Source: Bryobacterales bacterium
Lineage (GTDB): Bacteria > Acidobacteriota > Terriglobia > Bryobacterales > Bryobacteraceae
Assembly: GCA_003154855.1 (NCBI GenBank)
Contig: PMEV01000346.1
Span: forward strand, 5,879 to 14,683
Reading direction: 5' to 3'
DNA: 8,805 nt
Position 1 is the stretch's first letter; each line of letters starts with the position of its first letter. A program made the translations under genes and the position numbers. Under the pieces are notes generated by a model. That model ran no database searches. It saw only the letters and a program-made list of their open reading frames with translations, and was not told where the DNA came from. Below, one piece after another: positions 1 to 6,090 of this stretch.

Positions 1-22
1 TGCCCCCCGGCGTCAGATAGGA

Positions 23-28
23 TATAAG
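23..28 (+). promoter_or_regulatory. possible -10 box (TATAAG) for the pilin-like gene
   Basis: TATAAG matches the TATAAT consensus at five of six positions and lies 23 bp before the ATG at 52. A transcript starting near 35 would include the GGGAGG ribosome-binding site at 41-46. The -35 position falls at the window edge, so it cannot be judged. Low confidence. Confidence 0.25.
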
Positions 29-51
29 GTGTGCGCCGCCGGGAGGCTGCC

Positions 52-513
52 ATGAAGAACCGAAAACGCCGGGGTTTTACCCTCATAGAGCTTTTGATCG
101 TCATTGCGATCGTACTCACCATCCTGACCATCGCCCTGCCCAAAGTCGGCGCGGTCCTGATGAACGCCCGGGAGATGGCGGCCATCAAGCAGATGCAGAC
201 GATACACACCGCCCAGACGCAGTTCTACTCGCAGTACGGCAGGTTCGCCACCAAGCTGGAGGAGCTGGGGCCTCCGCCCACCGGCCAGGCTAGTCCGGCG
301 GCCGCCGACCTGCTGCCCGGGGACTTGGCGAAAGGGGTTAAGAGCGGCTACCAGTTCACGCTGCAGGGCGGACCGACCGGCTACACGATCAACGCCAACC
401 CGGTCAGCTACGGCAGCACCGGGCGGCGGTGCTTCTTCTCCGACCAGACGCAGGTCTATCGCCAGAACTGGGGTCAGGAACCGGCTACCGCCGCGAGCGA
501 CGAGATCAAGTAA
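52..513 (+). CDS. type IV pilin / pseudopilin-like protein with prepilin N-terminus
   Basis: The product is a 153-residue protein of the type IV pilin / type II secretion pseudopilin superfamily. Residues 1-8 are a short basic leader ending in Gly8. They are followed by FTLIELLIVIAIVLTILTI, so a prepilin peptidase would cut after Gly8 and leave Phe+1 and Glu+5. The hydrophobic helix runs to about residue 30. The spacer 'MQTIHTAQTQFYSQYGRF' (about 43-60) is the usual start of the globular domain. The C-terminal 'CFFSDQTQVYR' resembles endings I associate with acidobacterial pseudopilins (known family pattern, from memory). It has only one Cys, so the disulfide D-loop of classical PilA is missing. 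I chose ATG 52 because GGGAGG at 41-46 precedes it at a 5-nt spacing; a GTG at 31 in the same frame has no such site. The gene stands alone here, with no assembly genes nearby. Major versus minor pilin cannot be decided. Confidence 0.82.
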   Translation: MKNRKRRGFTLIELLIVIAIVLTILTIALPKVGAVLMNAREMAAIKQMQTIHTAQTQFYSQYGRFATKLEELGPPPTGQASPAAADLLPGDLAKGVKSGYQFTLQGGPTGYTINANPVSYGSTGRRCFFSDQTQVYRQNWGQEPATAASDEIK

Positions 514-910
514 CGCGGCGCGCCGCCCTCCAATGCAGGCAGCTCCCGATCAGCGCCACGAGCGCTCCGAAGGTGAGCGACAGGGCCATGCCCAAGCTGG
601 TCCCAGCGGGGCCAAAGACATACGAGCTGAAGAAGTAGCCGCGCGCGAGCGCCACCAGCACGGCCAGGTTCCACGCGACGAACAGCAGCGCCGCGCGCCG
701 CAACAGCGCGAGGCCCAGGCCGATCAGGCCCGCCAAGGCGGAGAAGAAGAGCACATAAGTGAGGGCCGCGCCCTGCCAGGGGAGCGCGCCGATGGTCAGG
801 TTGTGGCCACTGAACCAGGCCAGGCTGGAGGCCAGCAGGAGGAAGGCAATCAGCGGAAAGTGAAAGAGAAAGCTGAAGACTCGCAGAACCAGTCCGAGGA
901 CTCGTCTCAC
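506..910 (-). CDS. hypothetical small integral membrane protein
   Basis: I do not recognise this family. From GTG 910 the product is about 134 residues and very hydrophobic, with roughly four predicted membrane segments. These include an N-terminal stretch rich in Leu/Phe, 'LTYVLFFSALAGLIGLGLAL', 'ALLFVAWNLAVLVALA' and a C-terminal 'ALSLTFGALVALIG', ending in a basic tail. The pattern of Leu/Val/Ala codons in this frame fits a real membrane protein, and the opposite-strand frame is an unnatural Gln/Glu/Arg-rich mirror of it. GTG 910 is chosen because AGGAGGG lies at 914-920 on the minus strand. The alternative in-frame ATG at 937 adds nine residues, has no Shine-Dalgarno, and overlaps a TACAAT -10-like box (936-941) that would start transcription downstream of it. 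The stop overlaps the pilin gene by 8 bp tail to tail. The gene is divergent from hrcA. Function unknown. Confidence 0.6.
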   Translation of the reverse strand: MRRVLGLVLRVFSFLFHFPLIAFLLLASSLAWFSGHNLTIGALPWQGAALTYVLFFSALAGLIGLGLALLRRAALLFVAWNLAVLVALARGYFFSSYVFGPAGTSLGMALSLTFGALVALIGSCLHWRAARRVT

Positions 911-935
911 AGACCCTCCTGCCGCGGAACCTGCC

Positions 936-941
936 ATTGTA
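936..941 (-). promoter_or_regulatory. possible -10 box (TACAAT) for the membrane-protein gene
   Basis: On the minus strand the hexamer TACAAT spans 941 to 936. A start about seven bases downstream (near 929) would give a short leader holding the AGGAGGG at 914-920 and the GTG at 910. No convincing -35 hexamer is seen 16-18 bp upstream. The box is set in GCTACAATG, the same 9-mer found before purH at 5887-5897 (minus). Confidence 0.3.
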
Positions 942-974
942 GCAGCTTGGCCGGCGGCCTCGAGGCGAACCTCA

Positions 975-993
975 CCGGCGGCAGGACCGCCGG
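975..993. repeat. 7-bp inverted repeat upstream of hrcA
   Basis: CCGGCGG (975-981) and CCGCCGG (987-993) form a perfect stem around a 5-nt loop. It lies between the divergent membrane-protein gene and hrcA, just upstream of the proposed hrcA -35. It could be an operator or only a GC-rich hairpin. It is not the CIRCE element, whose half-sites are TTAGCACTC and GAGTGCTAA. Confidence 0.3.
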
Positions 994-1007
994 CGCTACC
1001 GTGCGTT

Positions 1008-1036
1008 TTGCTTTCACTGGGCTGGGCCGTTAGAAT
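1008..1036 (+). promoter_or_regulatory. probable sigma70-type promoter of hrcA
   Basis: TTGCTT (1008-1013) and TAGAAT (1031-1036) are separated by 17 bp, the ideal spacing. The -10 matches consensus at five of six positions and the -35 at three. Transcription would start near 1042-1044, at the hrcA ATG itself. So either the mRNA is leaderless or translation starts at the second ATG, 1066. No CIRCE sequence is present. Confidence 0.45.
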
Positions 1037-1041
1037 AGTAG

Positions 1042-2103
1042 ATGGAGCAACAGAGCGCTCGAATTATGTCCAGCCAGCAGGTGTTGAGTAGCCGGGAGCG
1101 GGAGGTTCTCTACTCGATTGTCGAGACCTACATCGCCACCGGCGAGCCCGTCGCCTCGCGGACCATTTCGAGACGGCGCCAGGAGACGCTTAGTCCGGCG
1201 TCGATCCGCAACGTGATGGCGGATCTGTTCGAGGATGGCTACCTCGCGCAGCCGCACACCTCGGCGGGACGGATTCCCACCGAGAAGGCGTTCCGGCTGT
1301 ACGTGCAGTCGCTCACCGCGGGCCGCAAGGCGGTTCTGGACCTGAAGCAACTGCGGACCGATTTGAACGAGGCGGAGTCGCTGGCGGGCTGCGTGGAATG
1401 CAGCTCGCACGCGCTGACCGAGGTGACGCGCAACTTCGGGATCGCGGCCGCCATCCCGACCTCGAGCCAGACTCTGGACCGGGTGGAGTTGCTCAAGCTG
1501 GTGGACCGGCGGGTGCTGATGATCGTGGTGACGCGCGACCGCATGGTGCGCGAGCGCGTGGTGAGCCTGCAGGAGGACATCGGCCAGGACGATCTGACCT
1601 GCCTGCGCAACTACCTGAACCGGAACTTCGGCGGGTGGGTGCTCTCGGAAGCGCGCCTGGAACTGCGGCGGCGGCTGAGCGACGAGAGCGCCGCCTACGA
1701 CGCCATCCTCAAGCGGCTCACCGTGCTTTACGGCAAAGGGTTGCTGGACGTGGACTGGGCGCCGGAGATCTCGATGGAGGGAGCTTCCAACCTGGTCGGG
1801 CTGGACCTGTACCTGACGCGGGAGCGGATGCGGGAACTGTTCCAGACGCTGGAAGAGAAGAAGCGGATGCTGCAACTGCTGGACCGCTTTCTGGAGCAGC
1901 CCGGGGGAGAACTGGCCGTGCAGGTCGGATTGGGCGAGGAGCATCCGGCGATGCGGGTGCTTTCCCTCATCGGCCTGAAGGTGGTCATGCCCGGCGGACT
2001 CTCCGCCAAGATCGCCGTTCTGGGTCCCATTCGCATGGACTACGAGCGGGTCATGTCCGCGGTCTGGCAGGTGGGGAATGCATTTCAAGAGGCGATCGGC
2101 TAA
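1042..2103 (+). CDS. hrcA: heat-inducible transcription repressor HrcA
   Basis: HrcA is the DNA-binding repressor that shuts off chaperone genes and is kept active by GroEL. The product is 353 residues, the usual length. The N-terminal winged helix is clear: 'REREVLYSIVETYIATGEPVASRT' (about 18-41), then 'SPASIRNVMADLFEDGYL' and 'QPHTSAGRIPTEKAFRLYV', the family's diagnostic stretch. The C-terminal domain ends with 'IAVLGPIRMDYERVMSAV', another HrcA hallmark. ATG 1042 gives the full frame but has no Shine-Dalgarno, and a -10-like box sits only 5 nt upstream; ATG 1066 (MSSQQVL) would still keep the entire DNA-binding domain. The gene is first in an hrcA-grpE-dnaJ cluster. No CIRCE operator is visible in front of any of the three genes, so what this HrcA represses (probably groE or dnaK elsewhere) is not shown here. 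Confidence 0.95.
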   Translation: MEQQSARIMSSQQVLSSREREVLYSIVETYIATGEPVASRTISRRRQETLSPASIRNVMADLFEDGYLAQPHTSAGRIPTEKAFRLYVQSLTAGRKAVLDLKQLRTDLNEAESLAGCVECSSHALTEVTRNFGIAAAIPTSSQTLDRVELLKLVDRRVLMIVVTRDRMVRERVVSLQEDIGQDDLTCLRNYLNRNFGGWVLSEARLELRRRLSDESAAYDAILKRLTVLYGKGLLDVDWAPEISMEGASNLVGLDLYLTRERMRELFQTLEEKKRMLQLLDRFLEQPGGELAVQVGLGEEHPAMRVLSLIGLKVVMPGGLSAKIAVLGPIRMDYERVMSAVWQVGNAFQEAIG

Positions 2104-2140
2104 GAAGCCGCCATCCGGCGGCAGTGAACCGGCTGGAGCT

Positions 2141-2686
2141 ATGAACGACGAAAAGCAACTCGCGGAATCCGCGGAGAACGAGCCGGCGGCGGCCGATGCG
2201 GCCGGGGTGGCCGACGGGGCGGCGCTGCTGGAAGCCTTGACGAAGGAACGCGACCAACTGGCCAAGGAAAAGGCGGAGGTTTACGACCAGTTCCTGCGGC
2301 GCACGGCCGAGTTCGAGAATCTGCGGCGGCGGAGCCAGCGGGAGCGGGCGGAGATCCTGGAGTTCGCGGGGATGGAAGTGGTGCGGGATCTGCTGCCCAT
2401 TCTCGACGATTTCGAGCGCGCGCTCAAGAACCCCAGCTCCGATAAGGAATATCAGAAGGGCATGGAGCTGATCTATGGCCGGCTGTTCAGCGCCTTACAT
2501 AAAGCGGGCCTCGAGCCGATGGACAGCGAGGGACGGCCATTCGATCCGCACGTACACCATGCCGTGGAGACGGTCGAGAACAGCGAGGTGGAGGACCACA
2601 CGGTCGTCGAGGAATTGCAGCGAGGGTACAATTTCAAAGGGCGGCTGCTGCGAGCGGCGATGGTGAAAGTCGCCGTGAGGCCGTGA
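2141..2686 (+). CDS. grpE: nucleotide exchange factor GrpE
   Basis: GrpE is the cytoplasmic cochaperone that releases ADP from DnaK. From ATG 2141 the product is 181 residues. It has an acidic, Ala-rich disordered start (1-28), a long dimerising coiled coil (about 29-75, containing 'RRTAEFENLRRR'), the four-helix region with 'LLPILDDFERAL', and the beta-wing ending in 'GYNFKGRLLRAAMVKVAV', the family signature. Asp-Pro-His-x-His ('FDPHVHHAV') is also typical. The start is uncertain. ATG 2141 has GGAG only 2 nt upstream, while an in-frame ATG at 2078, preceded by AGGTGGGG, would add 21 residues (a Lys/Arg-rich start) and overlap hrcA by 26 bp. I prefer 2141 because the acidic N-terminus is normal for GrpE. 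It lies 37 bp after hrcA and 4 bp before dnaJ, clearly the same operon. Confidence 0.93.
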   Translation: MNDEKQLAESAENEPAAADAAGVADGAALLEALTKERDQLAKEKAEVYDQFLRRTAEFENLRRRSQRERAEILEFAGMEVVRDLLPILDDFERALKNPSSDKEYQKGMELIYGRLFSALHKAGLEPMDSEGRPFDPHVHHAVETVENSEVEDHTVVEELQRGYNFKGRLLRAAMVKVAVRP

Positions 2687-2690
2687 TTCC

Positions 2691-3812
2691 GTGGCTGTGA
2701 GCAAGCGCGATTACTACGAGGTTCTGGGGATCGGCCGCGGCGCTTCCGAGCAGGAGCTGAAGAGCGCCTACCGGCAGATGGCGCTCAAGGTGCATCCGGA
2801 TCGGAACCCGGACAACCGGGAGGCCGAGGAGCAGTTCAAGGAGGCGGCCGAGGCCTACAGCGTGCTTAGCGATCCACGCAAGCGCGCGGCCTACGACCAG
2901 TTCGGCCACGCCGGCGTGCAGGGTGCGGCGTCCTCCGGTCTGGACCCCAACGCCTTTGCCGATTTCAGCGATATTCTGGGCGATTTCTTCGGGTTTGGCG
3001 ACCTGTTCGGCCGCCAGGGCGGACGCCGCCGCACGCGCGCGCAACGGGGCGACGATCTGCGCTACGACCTGGAACTGAGCTTCGAAGACGCGGTGCGCGG
3101 GATGTCGGCGGAGATCCAGCTTCCGCGGCAGGAGGTCTGCCACCGCTGCCTGGGCAAGGGCGCCGAACCGGGCGACCTGACTACCTGTTCGGCGTGCCGC
3201 GGGCGCGGGGAGTCGATCTATCAGCAGGGGTTCCTCTCGATACGGCGCACCTGCCCGCAGTGCGGCGGGGCGGGGCAAGTGGCCCGTAAGGCCTGCCCGC
3301 AGTGCCGCGGCCAGGGCTACACGACGGCGCAGGAGAAGCTGAAGGTCGCCATCCCGGCGGGCGTGGATAACAACTCGCGCATGCGGCTCTCCGGCAAGGG
3401 CGAGCCGGGCATGAACGGCGGTCCGCCGGGCGACCTGTACGTGTTCATCAAGGTGCAGGAGCACCCGGTTTTCGAGCGGCGGGAAAAGGACCTGCACTGC
3501 GCCATCCCGATCAACATCGCGCAAGCCGCGCTGGGCGCCGAAATCGAGGTGCCGACGCTGGACGGGGCGCAGTCGCTCAAGATCCCGGAGGGGACGCAGA
3601 CGGGAGCGACGTTCAAGCTGCGCGGGCAAGGCGTTCCCGACGTAAGCGGGCATGGACGGGGCGACCTGTACGTGCACGTCGAAGTGAGGGTGCCGGCCAA
3701 GCTCACGCGCGAGCAGCGGAAGCTATTCGAGCAGCTCCAGGAAACGCTCCCCGCCGACAATCAGCCCCAGGATCGCGGCCTCTTCGACAAAGTCAAAGAC
3801 TATTTCATGTAA
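2691..3812 (+). CDS. dnaJ: chaperone protein DnaJ (type I J-protein)
   Basis: DnaJ delivers unfolded clients to DnaK and stimulates its ATPase. The 373-residue product has the full type I layout. The J-domain (about 1-73) carries HPD at 35-37 and 'YDQFGHAG' at its end. A Gly/Phe-rich linker follows ('FGFGDLFGRQGG'). The zinc-binding domain has four CxxCxGxG motifs starting at Cys150, Cys166, Cys188 and Cys202. Then come the beta-rich client-binding domains ('KVAIPAGVDNNSRMRLSGKGEPG') and the terminal 'LFDKVKDYFM'. No key residue is missing. The start is a GTG at 2691, four bases after the grpE stop, with GAGG at 2677-2680; an in-frame GTG at 2697 is the only near alternative. dnaK is not in the window, so its partner must be encoded elsewhere. 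Translation is probably coupled to grpE. Confidence 0.96.
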   Translation: MAVSKRDYYEVLGIGRGASEQELKSAYRQMALKVHPDRNPDNREAEEQFKEAAEAYSVLSDPRKRAAYDQFGHAGVQGAASSGLDPNAFADFSDILGDFFGFGDLFGRQGGRRRTRAQRGDDLRYDLELSFEDAVRGMSAEIQLPRQEVCHRCLGKGAEPGDLTTCSACRGRGESIYQQGFLSIRRTCPQCGGAGQVARKACPQCRGQGYTTAQEKLKVAIPAGVDNNSRMRLSGKGEPGMNGGPPGDLYVFIKVQEHPVFERREKDLHCAIPINIAQAALGAEIEVPTLDGAQSLKIPEGTQTGATFKLRGQGVPDVSGHGRGDLYVHVEVRVPAKLTREQRKLFEQLQETLPADNQPQDRGLFDKVKDYFM

Positions 3813-3818
3813 AACGTG

Positions 3819-3824
3819 TAGAAT
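3819..3824 (+). promoter_or_regulatory. candidate -10 box (TAGAAT) for the flp leader transcript
   Basis: TAGAAT begins 6 bp after the dnaJ stop and shares the 8-mer TAGAATAG with the hrcA promoter (1031-1038). The expected start near 3830-3831 falls at the first base-paired segment of the downstream leader. No good -35 is seen, so an activator or another sigma factor may be involved, or the pilin is co-transcribed with dnaJ. Confidence 0.35.
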
Positions 3825-3828
3825 AGGG

Positions 3829-3945
3829 GGCGATCCATGCGAGGCGACCGGAGAGCTTGGAGTCTCCGGCCGCTGGAAAGGGTGAAACCCCGGCGATCGC
3901 CAGATCGCCATCCGTACATAACCCTCGCGATCGAGAGTTCGCGAG
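3829..3945 (+). promoter_or_regulatory. candidate structured 5' leader RNA of the Flp pilin gene
   Basis: This non-coding stretch between dnaJ and the Flp pilin gene is unusually rich in complementary segments. GGCGAT (3829-3834) can pair with ATCGCC (3904-3909), closing a domain. Inside it, CCGGAGA (3848-3854) pairs with TCTCCGG (3863-3869) around an 8-nt loop, and CGCTGG (3871-3876) pairs with CCGGCG (3890-3895) with an inner GG/CC and a TGAAA loop. A second ATCGCC at 3896-3901, part of a tandem GATCGCCA repeat (3895-3910), could compete for the closing strand. Downstream, CTCGCGA (3924-3930) pairs with TCGCGAG (3939-3945). All pairings were found by eye. I cannot match it to a known riboswitch family. 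It may be a cis-regulatory RNA, an mRNA-stabilising leader, or simply a hairpin-rich spacer. Confidence 0.4.
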
Positions 3946-3967
3946 TTCAGATTAAGGGGACATTGGC

Positions 3968-4153
3968 ATGACGTTCTTTATCGGTTTTCTTCGTGATGAA
4001 CAAGGCCAGGACCTGATTGAATACACGCTCCTGCTGGCCTTCGTAGCTCTCGCTTCCGCCGCTCTGTTTACCGCGGCCGGCGGTTCTGTGACCAAGATTT
4101 GGACTGTGGCCAACAACCGGCTGCAGAGCGCCGCCTCTAGCGCAACCACGTAG
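3968..4153 (+). CDS. Flp/Fap-family type IVb pilin
   Basis: This 61-residue protein is the structural subunit type of Flp/Tad pili, thin adhesive fibres made by a Tad secretion machine. The family core 'GQDLIEYTLLLAFVALASAAL' begins at Gly13. The TadV-type prepilin peptidase is expected to cut after Gly13, leaving Gln+1, Glu+5 and Tyr+6 and a mature pilin of 48 residues that is almost entirely one hydrophobic helix followed by a Ser/Thr/Ala tail. The start is well supported: AAGGGG at 3954-3959 sits 8 nt before ATG. No tad assembly genes (ATPase, TadE, RcpA) are in the window, so this is a free-standing pilin gene. It follows dnaJ after a 155-bp structured spacer and is closed by a strong hairpin at 4161-4185. 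Confidence 0.9.
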   Translation: MTFFIGFLRDEQGQDLIEYTLLLAFVALASAALFTAAGGSVTKIWTVANNRLQSAASSATT

Positions 4154-4160
4154 TATAAAG

Positions 4161-4185
4161 GGGGGGCATGGACGCCATGCCCCCC
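4161..4185 (+). terminator. 11-bp GC-rich hairpin after the Flp pilin gene
   Basis: GGGGGGCATGG (4161-4171) and its exact complement (4175-4185) enclose an ACG loop, 8 bp after the pilin stop. The stem is very stable but no T-tract follows (GACTAAATTCC), so it is either a non-canonical terminator or a 3'-end stabiliser protecting an abundant pilin mRNA. Being palindromic, it could also act on transcripts from the other side. Confidence 0.55.
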
Positions 4186-4284
4186 GACTAAATTCCAAGC
4201 CTCGAGAAACTCCGCAAGATCGTGCGAGGAGATCTCGCCGAGTGCAAGAAGGTTCTCGAGAGAGTGGATAAAGGCGCTTCCCGC

Positions 4285-4315
4285 CGCCGATCAACTCCGA
4301 TGAACGCCGATTGAA
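4285..4315. repeat. three tandem ~10-bp units, consensus CGCCGATNAA
   Basis: CGCCGATCAA (4285-4294), CTCCGATGAA (4295-4304) and CGCCGATTGAA (4305-4315) lie head to tail just beyond the 3' end of purH. Each differs from the consensus by a base or one insertion. The period is close to one helical turn. Short dispersed repeats of this general type (GATNAACGC) occur in various soil-bacterium genomes; that relation is my inference. Apart from this repeat and the pilin hairpin, the spacer 4154-4329 shows nothing convincing. Confidence 0.45.
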
Positions 4316-4329
4316 GACGAAACAGGCCC

Positions 4330-5880
<1,551 letters not shown>

Positions 5881-5889
5881 GGAAATAAC

Positions 5890-5895
5890 ATTGTA
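5890..5895 (-). promoter_or_regulatory. possible -10 box (TACAAT) for purH
   Basis: On the minus strand TACAAT (5895 to 5890) ends 9 nt before the purH ATG, which would give a leader of only a few bases. No -35 match is found at the right distance. It is embedded in GCTACAATG, as is the box at 936-941. Confidence 0.3.
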
Positions 5896-5930
5896 GCCCC
5901 AAGCGCGGTGGCCCCTGGGGGAAGCCGGGG

Positions 5931-5956
5931 CTCCGGCTGGCCAGTTTCAGCCGGAG
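5931..5956. repeat. 9-bp perfect inverted repeat between purH and the DUF3300 gene
   Basis: CTCCGGCTG (5931-5939) and CAGCCGGAG (5948-5956) form a perfect stem with an 8-nt loop. A competing 6-bp stem, AGCCGG (5923-5928) with CCGGCT (5933-5938), shares one arm, so two alternative foldings exist. It has no T-tract on either side. It could be an operator for the divergent genes, a folding element in a leader, or part of a dispersed repeat. Confidence 0.4.
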
Positions 5957-5990
5957 TGGTGGTTCTCAGCCAGTGGAAGTACTCCACAAT

Positions 5991-6003
5991 AACGGTAACC
6001 GTT
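5991..6003. promoter_or_regulatory. 13-bp palindrome AACGGTAACCGTT, candidate operator
   Basis: Two exact 6-bp half-sites (AACGGT and ACCGTT) flank a single central base. Such a compact AT-bordered palindrome in a divergent intergenic region is typical of a dimeric regulator site. It lies 88 bp before the DUF3300 ATG and 111 bp before the purH ATG. A weak -10-like CACAAT (5985-5990) abuts it, so a bound protein could block a rightward promoter. The regulator is unknown. Confidence 0.4.
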
Positions 6004-6046
6004 TAGTTTTCAGTGGATTGCACTTTGGAACTCGTTTTGCAGGGAG

Positions 6047-6077
6047 AAGGGTGCACCAGGGTGGTAGTAAGGGTGCA
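6047..6077 (+). repeat. phased direct repeat AAGGGTGCA x2 in the DUF3300 upstream region
   Basis: AAGGGTGCA occurs at 6047-6055 and again at 6069-6077, 22 bp apart start to start, about two helical turns. The second copy ends 13 bp before the ATG at 6091. It may be a protein-binding site in the leader, or chance in G-rich sequence. Confidence 0.25.
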
Positions 6078-6090
6078 AGGTGGTGGAAAG

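Noticed and set aside
515..526. 12-bp palindrome GCGGCGCGCCGC at the convergent pilin/membrane-protein junction
   Set aside because: It lies in the coding end of the membrane protein (Ala-Ala-Arg-Arg), has no loop or T-tract and is easily produced by GC-rich codons.
533..1033. Open frame of 166 codons on the plus strand between the pilin gene and hrcA
   Set aside because: It mirrors the membrane-protein gene on the other strand, is abnormally rich in Gln/Glu/Arg, resembles no protein and has no ribosome-binding site.
3871..3910. Resemblance of GGGTGAAA...CCGGCG to part of an FMN (or cobalamin) riboswitch
   Set aside because: Only a short piece matches. The remaining conserved FMN segments and the cobalamin box are absent, and the downstream gene is a pilin, not a vitamin gene.
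4192..4314. Short frame with a helical, charged look (LEKLRKIVRGDLAECKKVL) between the Flp gene and purH
   Set aside because: It has no ATG, only an internal GTG at 4222 without a Shine-Dalgarno, and ends within the 10-bp repeat. It may be a gene remnant, but there is too little to support a call.
6013..6090. Upstream GTG start extending the DUF3300 protein by 26 residues
   Set aside because: It would place a non-signal segment before a clear signal peptide, and ATG 6091 has a better ribosome-binding site.
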